NCBI GenBank assembly: GCA_032821775.1 | Contig: JAVLRN010000016.1 | Location: 434,001-498,000 of the forward strand | Length of the DNA stretch: 64,000 nucleotides | DNA from: Sanguinoderma infundibulare | Taxonomy: Eukaryota > Basidiomycota > Agaricomycetes > Polyporales > Polyporaceae | Direction: 5' to 3' | Shown here: piece by piece, positions 46,998-57,602 of the stretch | Numbering within the stretch: position 1 is the stretch's first letter | Layout: the number at the start of each line of letters is the position of its first letter | The notes under the pieces: generated by a model | What the model was told of the DNA's origin: nothing | Database searches by the model: none | What the model saw: the letters and a program-made list of their open reading frames with translations, nothing else | Program-made: the position numbers and the translations under genes

Positions 46998-48026
46998 GCC
47001 CGCAACGTAGGGGAGTGAAGGATCGGATGAGGGGTGGACCGGTGAGGTCCGAGAGAGCAAGCGATCACACACATATAAGGAGCGAACACCTCTGCGGTCG
47101 GTGTTACGGTGGCAGGAGCGCATCGAGGTCCATCATGAGAACGACAAGGTGGAGACTGTGCGCAGAGCAAAAACAGTGAGCGCGACAGTAGCCCCCTCGT
47201 TTCCCCGCACAGCCAAACGTCGAGAGGCACACGGGCGCAGAGCGAGGAACGATGAGTCATCTGTCAAGACCCGACAACGACAACCCATGTGCTACATACA
47301 GAAGGTAAATTGACCGATACGCCGAGGTTATCCCACGGGGGACGCCAGAGCTGAGCAATGAACGGCGTTTTCAAAGCTAGACATCGCGTGCGGCAAATCG
47401 CCACAGGAAGTTTTCACTACGTATCATGGATGTTAGATGTTGCACTGAACTTCTGATACGAGATAACCATTCCTTCCGTGACAAGCATTGCACAGATGTA
47501 GTAACTGAATGAATTGGGTAACATTATATACAGTACTGGGATCTTAAGAAGCACAGACACCGCTGAAGGCACGACAGAAGACAAGCCGTGTAGCTGTCTA
47601 GGGCCACATGAACTCACAGGTGAGAGACGAGCTCAAGCTCCTCTCAAGACGAGGATAAATCGCATGGGTAGAGCTCGAACTACGTTCCTCGACAAACGCT
47701 AGGGATATTTGCTCACCATGTGTCCAGGTTGCCATACTGCTCGTCCTTCCTCAAAACCCTTCGAAGCGACTACTTCCCTGCGATATGGCCTTCTGAAAGG
47801 CGGCTATAACGTCATTCTTCATGGGAATAGAGCGACATGATACTTTGCTTCGCAGCATGGAAGTCCCAGGGGTAGCGACGCCAGCGAGAGAGATGGAGGT
47901 TGGTGTAGAAGAGACTCGAGAGGACGGAGGCCGTGACGACGACGCACGCTTGATACCCATTATCGGCCGCCGGCTAACGGTCTTCGGCTCCGACGAGCCG
48001 GTGCGTACAGGAACCGCGATCCCAGA
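46998..48026. other. Spacer without a supported gene
   Basis: Only short overlapping frames are present, with no motif or consistent splice structure that I recognise. Confidence 0.5.
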
Positions 48027-48110
48027 TCAAAACCCGTGAGGGTGCAGGCTCGCTGCAAAACCAACGAAGGCCGCGCCGAACGTGTTGTCCTTGTTGAGAT
48101 TGACCGCCAT
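48027..48110 (-). pseudogene. N-terminal stub of a fungal multi-pass membrane protein
   Basis: A minus-strand frame reads MAVNLNKDNTFGAAFVGFAAS, then six residues and a stop. The beginning resembles the first helix of basidiomycete DUF6534-type membrane proteins, in which a similar GAAFVGxxxS motif opens the protein. No continuation is seen downstream in any frame, so I treat it as a stub. The match is short. Confidence 0.3.
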
Positions 48111-49221
48111 CTTGCGCGCGGGGGACGGACGTCAGTGTTTCTAGCAGCCAGATGAGAACCAGAGCCAGGGTTGCAGCGGAAGACGAGCCGGACGCAAGAC
48201 GAGGAGCAGGGGAAAAGGGGCTGGAAGATGAAATGAATGGAAGGATATAAACGAGAGTGGGCAGCGGTCACCTCCGACAAACTTAACAAGAAATTTGCTG
48301 TCTGGGCATATCCTAGGATCCAGGTGGTCGCGGCGGTGCGGACGGAAGTAAGCTCAGAGTTCAACCGGGGAGCGAGGGCAACAAACTCACAATCAGGCAC
48401 TGGGTGACGGAAGGGTGGAGAGTCCAGGCCGGGGCTGGGGTGCACGTGCTTGAACAGCCGAGCACAGCCACCACGCGAGACTCACGTCGAGAGAGATTCC
48501 AGCGGCTTGAACTGGTCACTGTCCCTCCAGAACAACTCGCACTGGTTGCTGTCAGCGTACGCTCTAGACAGACTGCAGCAGGAGAGTTTGTACGGAATGC
48601 GTCCTGGAGATAAACAAGCAGAAACGGTTCAAAGCGCGCATCATGGAGGACCTGCGTAGGTATCGCTTGCAGAACTGAGGTCATGATTGCTTCCAGGTTA
48701 CGCTGTTTTGATTTCATTGTACAGTATTTGCATGCTATAACACGTGTTCATGTCATACATACTCTTGGGGTTCGCGTACTTGCCATTTGAACAGGCGGGA
48801 ACGCAACCTTCGCCAATCCCGTGTTCATTGCACCAAGTTAGCCAGGTCATATGTGATTCCGCCGACGCACTCACCGTCCACTGATATGTTTTGCTGCAGT
48901 AGCTAAGCTTCGTTTCCGGAGGACAGCTGCCGCTGCACCTCTTGAACCGCCTCTTGTCCATCGTGCGCACCTCGCAGTCTGACTCAGCAAGTCCACCAGC
49001 GCGCCCTCTCCGCGACCGCGCTCGCGTACTATAGAAAGTCCCAGGGGAAGACGATCGCAGGATCACAACTAGCGCACCACCACGACCGCGACCTGCTCGA
49101 AGCCGCGGCTGGCGCGTCCCAGGCAAATGCCGCAGTCGCCGGCCCCCCTAGCAGAGCCACGCTGATCGTCGCCGAGCATCTCGTTGGCGTTCTAGGGAAA
49201 AAGCGTCGCGTTAAGCTACGG
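48111..49221. other. Spacer without a supported gene
   Basis: The minus strand has a cysteine-containing frame (48698-49126, with KRCSGSCPPETKLSYCS and further Cys residues) that I cannot place in a family. No splice structure supports it. Nothing else is recognisable. Confidence 0.35.
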
Positions 49222-49376
49222 ATGGACAAGCGGTTTGCAGAGTTCAAGGTGTTGTGCTCGACGTACGAGGCGCAGAAGAGGCTTGTGACGAAGATCAAGG
49301 AGCAGCCCCAGCACTTCCAGTGAGCTGCGGAGGACCGGATCGAGGAGCTCGATGGACATATCCAGGTTCTCCTCGG
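49222..49376 (+). pseudogene. Unassigned coding relic with an in-frame stop
   Basis: The plus strand reads MDKRFAEFKVLCSTYEAQKR then LVTKIKEQPQHFQ, TGA (49321-49323), and AAEDRIEELDGHIQVLL in the same frame. The amphipathic, helical look on both sides of the stop suggests decayed coding sequence. I do not recognise the family. Confidence 0.3.
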
Positions 49377-49559
49377 CGTCGCAGCCAGTTCCGTACCTGC
49401 GTCGACGAAGGCAAGGTCAGCACTCCGTCCCCGACGCTTCACCAAAATTGTGCGAGTCGCGTCGGTACCGTCAACCGTCGCGACAACCGTCCAGTCCCCC
49501 ATTTTCTCATCTACCACTAAGCAAGGCATAGTCTGAGGCAGCTCACCCCTCAACCGTCA

Positions 49560-50466
49560 CCATGGGATTCAGGACTTCATGTTTCAAATGCCGATGGCCA
49601 TCTCAGGCCATCTCGCGCCTCTTCTCGATTCTCTCGGCCCTCAGGGTCTTCCCCTCCATCCTACCTCCGAGTCAGGCGAAACTGAACAGAGCGTAAGAAA
49701 GTACGCACTCACATGGGTCGATTTTCGTGGCAGGGCCACGGAGTCTAAATGAATACTGAGACGTATGTCATAGATAGATGTCTAGAGTCGAACTCGTGGT
49801 CAGCAGGATATCTGGAGATGCTATTGCAAGGAAATATCTTACGTATCAATGGCATGCCTAAGCTGGTCTGCGTGCATTCCATGAACGTCGAACCTTGGAT
49901 CGCACAGCTGGTGACGGCATTGTTGCAGCGAGTGTCAGGAAGCGGCAACGAACGTCGTGGTTCGGCAGATGGAGGTGACGCGCGATGGAGTGGACAAGCG
50001 ACTTTCCCTTGGCTCCCGTGGCAATCTCCAGGAAGGCGAGAAGCCTGTCGGTCCTGTCGAGCGCATATAGTCGTCGAGAAAGACACCGTGCAATCGACGC
50101 GAGATAACACGCAATCGTGAGAAGTCACGTCCTCAGATTACCAAGATGGACACGCCGGATTCCCAGGACGAGATAACAGTGGAGGAAAATGCACGCAGAA
50201 TACACAGGGGCCGCCGAGGTATATCTGCGAGAATACACAGGGGGGTACGGAAGACGTCGTCGCCGTCGAGAACAGCGAGCTCGAAAGAAACGACGGTGAT
50301 CGGGACCGATCCTGAAAGGGATGGCGTCACGTGAAATGACATCTGCGATTACATCATACCGAAGATAGAGCGCCTACGTGATCGCGACGATGAGCAATAA
50401 ATACGTTCGTCGTCCCTCGACCTTCTCCTTGAAGTTCCCCACTTCCCGCCGCGCGACACAGACAAC
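49560..50466. other. Upstream region of the superoxide dismutase gene
   Basis: No gene is supported. The ~100 bp before the SOD start are pyrimidine-rich (cgtcgtccctcgaccttctcc), as often seen before highly expressed fungal genes. A short direct repeat gaatacacaggggg/gaatacacagggg lies at about 50197 and 50231. Confidence 0.45.
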
Positions 50467-51677
50467 ATGGCCCACGTTCTCCCCGACCTCCCGTACTCTT
50501 ACGATGCTCTCGAGCCCTACATCTCGAAGCAGATCATGGAGCTTCACCACAAGAAGCACCACCAGACTTACGTGAACGCCCTCAACGCTGCCGAGCAGGC
50601 CTACGCCAAGGCACCGTCTGCCAAGGAGCGCATCGCGCTCCAGGCTGCCCTCAGGTTCAACGGAGGTGGTGCGTAAATCTCGCAATGATCACCCCGCTGG
50701 GCTGCGATTACGAGACTAATGATGTGAGGCAGGTCACATCAACCATTCCCTCTTCTGGAAGAACCTCGCCCCTTCCAAGTCGGAGGGCAAGGGCAATGGT
50801 GGTGTCCTTCAGGATGGTCCGCTTAAGGATGCGATCGTCAAGACCTTTGGCTCGCTTGACAACCTGAAGAAGGAGTTCAACGCGACCACCGCTGCCATCC
50901 AGGGCTCTGGCTGGGGCTGGCTCGTGAGTTCCCTTCTCTTGCTTGCTTGCGGTCAGGAAGTATTCGCGTTCAGCTCGCGCAGAGCATCTCCATACTGTCA
51001 CGGCTCGGGTGAGCGTCCGCTGTAACCGTTGGCTCTAATGTCCTGCGCGTCGCGGGCATGCATCGTCCTTATGCTCGAGGGCCTCCGGGAAGAGGGGGGA
51101 TCACTTTGTGGGTTTGCGCGGTGTCGTTTAGGGCGCCCAGCGTCGACGCGTGAGTCCGTCGTCGATCATTTGGATGTGTTCCTTGTCAGCCTTCGCGGAG
51201 CACTAGGTGTGCTCGCGCGCCTGTGGACGAAGAGTAGTCCCCGCCCGACGTGCCAACGTCACTCAAATGTGTCTCCGGTTTATGGAGTGCAGTGAGGCCC
51301 ACCTACCCCTGAGCCGTGCACCCTTTATTCCTGCTTCCGTGTGGTGATTTCGTAGTGCGCACTCCTTACTGAACGCACGTCCTTCCTTCTAGGGCTACAA
51401 CCAGACGACTAAGCTTCTCGAGATCACGACCACCGCCAACCAGGACCCGCTCCTCTCGCACGTCCCCATCATCGGTGTCGACATCTGGGAGCACGCCTTC
51501 TACCTTCAGTACCTCAACGTCAAGGCCGACGTGAGTGCCATCGGTGCATCTGTCCCTATCCGTTCGCGTACTGATTGCAATCCGTCTTCGCAGTACCTTA
51601 ACGCCATTTGGAACGTTATCAACTTCGACGAGGCCCAGAAACGCTACCTCGAGGCGACCAGCGGCGTCAAGCTTTAA
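50467..51677 (+). CDS. SOD2: Manganese superoxide dismutase
   Basis: Converts superoxide to oxygen and hydrogen peroxide. Four exons: 50467-50668, 50733-50923, 51393-51530 and 51594-51677, all GT-AG in phase, giving 204 residues. The second intron is long (about 470 nt). Metal ligands are visible: the first His of [11 protein letters not shown] (H27), the second His of GHINHSLFW, and Asp161 and His165 in [10 protein letters not shown]. Gln of QGSGWGWL is the active-site glutamine typical of Mn enzymes. The protein starts [20 protein letters not shown], which is the mature N-terminus of the family, so there is no mitochondrial presequence. A cytosolic enzyme, as known in some fungi, is therefore likely unless an upstream exon adds a leader. 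Confidence 0.95.
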
Positions 51678-52184
51678 GCTACGGCACGACGACCAGGAAA
51701 ATTGTACGAGTGGGATGAAGAGTTCGCAAGCGTATTTGTACGATAGCGTGATGCAATGCTGCTTGTTGGTGACATCTGCCTTGGACGTCCGTCGACGCGG
51801 TTCTGCACAGTAAGACAAGGCAGCATTCGAGTGCTCACTGGTGGCCCACATTGACGGCCCACATTGGCTCCGAACACACGCATGCGACTGCGCGATCGGG
51901 CTCGTATCGGCATGTGCAGCACGCGTGGATTCTTGAGTTTGAGAACGCGAAGAAAACGACGAAAAACACTGCGCCGTCATCGTCGACATCTTCAAGCGAT
52001 TTCACGAATCGGGCCGCCAGGGCGCTGGTAAGCGACCCTGTATCATCGACCGAGACAGAGCGCTCTCGTCATAACTGTAATCTTACGCCTGGTCACTAGC
52101 ATCACATGTTAGTCTGCCTGGACTAATTGGAATTACAAGTCGCGAAATGGACACCGGAAAAAAGAATGGATCTATATAGGCACA
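51678..52184. other. 3' region of the SOD gene
   Basis: The first part is presumably 3' UTR. Beyond it I see no gene. Confidence 0.5.
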
Positions 52185-52263
52185 TGAGTCGACCCAGATT
52201 CGAACTGGAGACATTCTGTGTGTTAGACAGATGCGACAACCAACCAAGTATGGTATACGACCC
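52185..52263 (-). tRNA. tRNA-Val(AAC)-like gene
   Basis: On the minus strand the anticodon arm TCTGT-CTAACAC-ACAGA is perfect, with anticodon AAC (Val). The T arm is TCCAG-TTCGAAT-CTGGG. Acceptor halves GGGTCGT and TCGACTC pair at six of seven positions, one as G-U. The part between acceptor and anticodon stems is about 25 nt, 3-6 nt more than usual, and I cannot fold a normal D arm in it (it contains TTGGTTGGTT). It may be a decayed tRNA or a tRNA-derived element. Running tRNAscan-SE would decide. Confidence 0.55.
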
Positions 52264-53200
52264 TCATGGTGTATTCCATCCTGTGCGAGTGTTATGCCAA
52301 GTCCGACTTACCGCACCGTCCGTTCACGAAACGTTGAACGAGCCAGTGGAGTGACTGGTGATAGGCGATATCCATATGCATGTCATCAGCAAACCGGGTT
52401 TGAGGTTTAGCAAGACCTGTAATAATGCAACTAGCTCTGTAGCCATCGTAGTGGTTAGTAGGTGCCTCACCCGATATTCCAGTTTAGATTCTGGCTCTGC
52501 AGCCTTCCGGCGGAGACGCCGATTCCCTACAGTTTACAGCTGAGCGTGCTCCGGGGCGCTGTATGATTTCGCCGGAGCCGGGGGAAATACTGTAGTGGCC
52601 TGTCAGATAGGTGCGCGCTCCCTGTAGTGCCATGTAGGATCAATGGGGATATATTGTAGCACCATGCAGGACTGATGGGGAGATATGGTAGAGGACTACA
52701 ATAGTCCCCGGGCGTATGGTAGTGTACGATGAATGGCTATAGTTGCTGTATAGTGACTCCTCGGCAGGCATTGCCCTGGTACTCGCTTACGGCCATGCAA
52801 CGCACGCGAAATTTAATAATGGTCAAAATTGTCAATTTTGGCGGGCGGAGCAACAATACATCACAACATCTATTACAAAAAGAGAGAGCGCGCGAATGCG
52901 CGATTTGTGGACCGTAGACATCACCAGCAAGACAGCGTGAGATCGCCGCGAGACAAACAGAGACCGAGGCACTTGCGAATCGACAGTCAGAATGAGAACA
53001 GGCGAGCAGGACAGAGAGAGGCATTAAGGCAGCGAGCAGACAGCATAGCCAGGGAGGAGGTCGAGATTGTGCCGTCCTGGAGTGTAAAACGCGCCAAAGT
53101 CAGCCAAACCCGCTCTCGTACTCACACTCGCCCGCGGCAACCGCCGCCACTGAGAATAACCATAATGCCTCCCAAGGACGGGATCGCAAATGCGGATGCG
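52264..53200. other. Spacer with short repeats
   Basis: No gene is supported. It contains the 32-bp tandem repeat at 52623-52687. A run of gag-rich sequence lies at about 52880-52990. Confidence 0.45.
52623..52687 (+). repeat. Imperfect 32-bp tandem repeat, two units
   Basis: tgtagtgccatgtaggatca and tgtagcaccatgcaggactg begin two units 32 bp apart, each followed by atggggatatat or atggggagatatg. Each unit looks like a remnant of repetitive, perhaps transposon-derived sequence. Confidence 0.65.
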
Positions 53201-53203
53201 CAC

Positions 53204-53925
53204 CTCAAAACGCTCGTGCATCTTGGCCGCCATAGTCACGATTTCGCCAGGCGCCTGGACAACGTCGACGGTGCCACCAGCGAACCAGGCTTGCTCCAGG
53301 CGCGCCAGGAACGGCTCTTTCGCGACCAGCGCGCCGACACCAGTCAGGAATCTGAACGTCTTGTAGAAACTGATTGCCATCACGTCCACAGGTGTGTCGA
53401 GCGAGATCACCGATGTTGTTGCCAGCGCCGCGGCGTCGAGGAGCGTGGATAGCCTTGTGATGCGGCGAACTCAATGAGGGAAAGGGCGTTCTTTGTGTTC
53501 GATACATTCAATTGGCCTGTGAGCGTGAACAGACTTGGTGCGCGGCGGCCATGTCGGCGGTGGTGCCCGAGGACGGCCTATTGGGTGGTTCAGGGCAGAC
53601 CGGGATCCCAGAGGGACATGAGAGGATACCGATGACCTAGTGCGCGGAGACAGCAGGATCGCGGGAACGTGTACGTTACCTTTGCCTCTGCGACGTCCAT
53701 GCCGCCGACATCGGTTGACTCGACGTAGCACACCTGTGCGCCGCGAGCGGTCGCAAATTGGTGGACACCGTGCACGCTATTGTGCGAGTCCGCGCCGAGG
53801 ACGTATGTGCTGCCGGAGGTGAAGGAGAAGGATTCTCCTACCAGCTTGAGTGCGCCGCTGGCGTTGGCCGTGAAGACGACAGTGTACCCTGGCGGGGCGC
53901 GGAAGAATTCAAGGACGGCTCACCG
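53204..53925 (-). pseudogene. Molybdenum cofactor sulfurase relic (aminotransferase V fold)
   Basis: Minus-strand segments in order: APPGYTVVFTANASGALKLV, then SGSTYVLGADSHNSVHGVHQ followed by FATARGAQV, ending at a GTAACG donor. Next comes SLFTLTGQLNVSNTKNALS in a second exon, and then, after a frame change, SVISLDTPVDVMAISFYKTF and GVGALVAKEPFLARLE, ending HERFE at a GTGCGC donor. These are the central part of MOCO sulfurase, which converts the oxo- to the sulfurated cofactor of xanthine dehydrogenase and aldehyde oxidase. The pyridoxal-phosphate Lys should lie in SFYK. The N-terminus, the end of the aminotransferase domain and the MOSC domain are missing. Introns are retained, so the copy arose through DNA. 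Confidence 0.85.
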
Positions 53926-54218
53926 TGCTTCGTCCGCGCGCGCTGCGGACAGTCGTGACCTGGACGAATATGGGACGATGGTCAGTACCAGCGTTCATGT
54001 GCTCGCAAGGAGCCGGGCAAGGGCGGAGGAAGAGAAGCAGTGCTCAGAAGGATAGCGCGGCCCTCAGTGCCGAGTCCTTCCCCAAATCGCAGAACTCGGT
54101 CATATGGCGGTCGAGAATGCGGGCGTCCTAATATATTTCCTCGATCCCGAGGTACGCCCAGGTATCCTCACTATATGCGCGCATACAGCCACGTACACAG
54201 TAGCTGACAATGAAGGAC

Positions 54219-54602
54219 TCACTTGGCTCTGTGATCCGGCCTGCAAAGGAGCTGGATGGACGCGTCCTCCTCCTCGTCCTCACCCTCACCCTCATCCTGC
54301 CCATCCTCCGCCCTACCCTCACCATGTCCCGTAACATTTGGGGTTTTCTTGTCCGCCTCCCTTTCGTCACTAGAGTCCAGACTCCAGAAGCGGGATAATC
54401 GAGGACTTACTTTGAGCAGGCTTCGACGCAGGCTTCGGCCCGCCGTTTTCTTTATTGTCATTGATGCCTTCTTGGCCGGGGTTGCTGCTGCCTTCTTGGG
54501 TGCAGGCTGGGAGTTCGAGGCTGGGGTTTTTGCGGGCCTCGTCGGGTTGGCGCGAGTCGCTGTGCGACCCCTCGTCTGAGTGAGGCCGTTCCTGATGGAC
54601 AT
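54219..54602 (-). CDS. Small charged hypothetical protein
   Basis: A 127-codon minus-strand frame from MSIRNGLTQTRGR. The first half is Lys/Ala/Pro-rich (QPAPKKAAATPAKKASM), the second half strongly acidic (DEGEGEDEEEDAS). Such charge blocks are found in nucleolar or chromatin-associated proteins. I see no domain. A GTAAGT inside the frame could be a donor, which would change the second half. It may be a gene or part of one. Confidence 0.4.
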   Translation of the reverse strand: MSIRNGLTQTRGRTATRANPTRPAKTPASNSQPAPKKAAATPAKKASMTIKKTAGRSLRRSLLKVSPRLSRFWSLDSSDEREADKKTPNVTGHGEGRAEDGQDEGEGEDEEEDASIQLLCRPDHRAK

Positions 54603-55341
54603 TTCGGACGGGGCTGCGAGATCGAGGATGTAAAAGGTCAAGAAGCGACTCTGAGATTGATGGGGAGCGCGGGGGTCATTTTATGGGGAAGTCGAGGGGG
54701 CAATCAGATGCTTCCGCGCGTATGGGGACAGCCTGGTCATGTGACAGTGGACCCACGTCCGGCGCTCTCTTTTATATCTCTCTTTGGGTCCTACTGCACT
54801 AAATATCTGCCAAGTATTTCTCCCGGGCTATACCTGCTGTATTGCTCTGCAATAATTGACCGAGGATGAATTGCATCACTTTGCAGTGATTGATGGTATC
54901 TGTCGCATTGCTCTGTAATAATTACTATCACCCGGCTGCAGCATTACAGGGCTCTACAATGATTAATCGTATACAGCTGAACCCTCCAGGATTCCATCGT
55001 ATCCGACGACTTCATACAGAGTCCTACACGGTGGGGCCGGATCCTGCGAAATCTGGCATAGCCCCCTAGCGCTTAGTGTAGCCTTGCAGGCAGGTTGCGC
55101 TTTTGCTGATGCGTACTCGGAGTTCCTGCGAAACCCGGCAATGGATTATTAAGTGCCAAACGTTCACCGTTGTCCTTGTCCAGGCTACGGGGAACCGTCA
55201 CGGAGCAGAATACATTGTCATTCACTGGTAACAAATACATTAACATGACGGTATTGGCACTGTGTGCTCACCTACATGGTCAACTTGGTACGAGGACGAA
55301 ACTTAGGCGATGAGGCCGCTAAGCGAAGAATCCTTGCCAAC
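54603..55341. other. Spacer with degenerate A+T-rich repeats
   Basis: No gene is supported. At about 54835-54990 related phrases repeat: attgctctgcaataatt, attgctctgtaataatt and gctctacaatgatta. This suggests an old repetitive element. Confidence 0.55.
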
Positions 55342-56568
55342 TCAACCCTCGCGCTGGCTGCCCTGAGTAGCCAGCTCCCGGAACCGTGCGATGGCAGCCT
55401 GGGGCGTGTTAGGGCCGACGAACTCGCGCAAGTTCCCGTCCGCCATCTCCGCCAAGCGGCCCGCCATCGCGCACATCTGCTCCTCGAACGCTGCGACGGC
55501 CCCCGCGACTTCAGCTGCGTCTTCAAATTTGCCCTGATCCGTAAGCTGCGCGAGCGCAAGCCCGAGCTCGAGCCCGTCGAGCAGCGCGATGTTAGCGCCC
55601 GCGCCCGCAAATGAGCTCATGAGGTGCGCAGCGTCGCCGATGAGCGTCACGCCCGGGACGTGCGTCCAGGTGTGCCCGACGGGGAGAATGTACACGGGGT
55701 GGTGGTAGATCGTGCTCTCGTCGGCATAGTCGATGAGGTTGAGCATCCACGGTGCCCAACCGGCGAAGTGGTTCTTGAGCGCCGCTTTGGCCTCGGCGGG
55801 GTCGGAGGGCACGGTCTCGCGGAAGAAGAGGAGCGTGCGGAGGCGGCCGTCGCGGTTGACGCGCGCGCCGAGCATGCGCGAGTTCTGCATCGCCAGCACC
55901 GTCCCCTGGCCGACGGTCGCGATCGTCTCCGCAAGTTCAGGGAGCTTCGTCGTCTCTGGCGCGAGGGAGATCTCGACGCAATTTACACCGGTGAAGGCTG
56001 GAGTGGCAGGGGAGACGAGGGGGCGGACGCGCGAGTTTGCGCCGTCGGCGCCGACGAGGAAGTTGCAGGTGGTTACAAACCCGTTCGCGAAGGTCAGTTC
56101 GTGCTGACCGCGGCCAAGCGAGCACGCGGAGGACAGGGCGTGGTCCCACTTGATGAGATGGGGAGGGATTGCGTCGAGGAGGATCTTGCGGAGGACGGTG
56201 CGGTCGATCTCGGGGCGAAGGTCCTCATGACGCTCTAGCGGCGGGGGACCTTGGTGGTCCTCACCGCCGCGGGAAAGGTGGAGCGTACCGGTGCCGTCGT
56301 AGATCTTCCTGCCTCCCCGCGGACCAGAGTCCTTGTCAGAGTTCTTGTCGAACTCTTCCTGGAGGCCGTTCTCGCGGAGGGCCCGTTGCCCGCTCGTCCA
56401 CCCAAGGTCGAGATTCGCACCGACGTGAGCACGAGCGTCGAAGCTCGTGTCGCGCTCGTAGAGTGTCGCCGACACACCGCGGCGATGGAGAGTCAGGAGG
56501 AGCGCAAGCCCGCCGAGGCCGCCACCGACGATGGCGATGCGGGGTTGAGTCGATGTCGCAGAATACAT
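55342..56568 (-). CDS. FAD-dependent monooxygenase (TetX/PHBH-like)
   Basis: Intronless gene of 408 codons. Class A flavoprotein hydroxylases use NADPH and oxygen to hydroxylate aromatic or polyketide-like substrates. The Rossmann motif IAIVGGGLGGLA has G15, G17 and G20, followed by the acidic end of strand 2 (YERD). The second FAD motif has D175-G176 in LVGADGANSRVR, and the third has G311-D312 in GVTLIGDAAHLMSSF, followed by AGAGAN. RPEIDRTVLRKILLD is very like the corresponding part of TetX-type enzymes. The substrate cannot be read from sequence. There is no signal peptide or C-terminal membrane anchor. The lack of introns contrasts with the SOD, kinase and membrane-protein genes nearby. 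Confidence 0.9.
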   Translation of the reverse strand: MYSATSTQPRIAIVGGGLGGLALLLTLHRRGVSATLYERDTSFDARAHVGANLDLGWTSGQRALRENGLQEEFDKNSDKDSGPRGGRKIYDGTGTLHLSRGGEDHQGPPPLERHEDLRPEIDRTVLRKILLDAIPPHLIKWDHALSSACSLGRGQHELTFANGFVTTCNFLVGADGANSRVRPLVSPATPAFTGVNCVEISLAPETTKLPELAETIATVGQGTVLAMQNSRMLGARVNRDGRLRTLLFFRETVPSDPAEAKAALKNHFAGWAPWMLNLIDYADESTIYHHPVYILPVGHTWTHVPGVTLIGDAAHLMSSFAGAGANIALLDGLELGLALAQLTDQGKFEDAAEVAGAVAAFEEQMCAMAGRLAEMADGNLREFVGPNTPQAAIARFRELATQGSQREG

Positions 56569-57602
56569 GGCTATTCACTGAATGAGATGTGCGACAGGGG
56601 ATGAATGTGTCGAATGGCTTACTTTCCAAGAACTGGGAGCTCGTCGCAGCTCCTCGAATCTATATATGATCGCGACCAGCGACAGTCAACGCAAGTGCTA
56701 ACCAACGAAGGTGCCGGCAGGATTCGTACGTTGCGGCGACGGAGTCACGGTTCGTGATGGTGGTAGACGAATTTGTATTTGCGGGTAGTGCTAGAAGCAG
56801 GACGTGCGAATGCGGTAAGATAAGTTATGTATGGTGCAGCGACGCCATGGTGATGGGCGACAGCCGATCAGTGAGTGACCTCTCGACTACCCAAGACTCT
56901 TACCCTCACTTTTGGGCTACCGAGAAAAGGTGCTGCGGCGAGAGTCTTGTAAGTCCTAGCCCTAGGGTGAGCGAGAAACGCTCGCAAGAGCATACCGAGA
57001 TATCTTGCGTCAGCGCAGGCCAGAGCAGGGAGAGGCCTTCTTACAGGACATTGTTCCAGTTCAAGTATGAGCCGCCGGCTCAACGTTAATGTCATTTCAA
57101 TTTTTGGAGTCCAGGTGTAGCGGCGTTTCAACCTCTGGCTGAGTAAGTGCCAAAGCTTTCTATCTCAGATAGTGTTCCCCTGCCTCCGTTTGGATCTCCG
57201 CTGATGCGTTCCAAAGTTGTTCGCATCCCACCGACAGACTCGGCGGAGTCACTCGTAATTCGGAAACATAGGCCTTAAGGGTTAACTGAAGGTGAGGAGG
57301 AAGATTTTGGTTCGAACCCGTACAAGGCTCACGAACAGCTTTAGAACTTTATTCGTTAAAGTGAGCTGCCACTAGTATTTGAACGCTGTCGACACCCATC
57401 ACCTTCCGCTGTGCTCTCCGACCTGGCCCTTGCTTCGCATCGGACACATATCTCATTATCCCCCTTCTGAGCCTGAACTCCTTCATCTGGTTTCCGGAAA
57501 GGTTTTTTCTCGCAACCACACGCCCGGCGCGCCAACCGGTTTCCACGCCACTTCAACCACCGCAGACAAAGGATACCTACCCTTGGATACGGCTGTTGTA
57601 CG
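56569..57602. other. Intergenic region between monooxygenase and FunK1-B
   Basis: The two genes are divergent here, so both promoters should lie within this kilobase. No gene is supported. Confidence 0.5.

Noticed and set aside
51366..51995. 209-codon minus-strand frame
   Set aside because: Overlaps exons 3 and 4 of the SOD gene on the other strand.
55624..56238. 204-codon plus-strand frame
   Set aside because: Antisense to the FAD monooxygenase, which has all three cofactor motifs.
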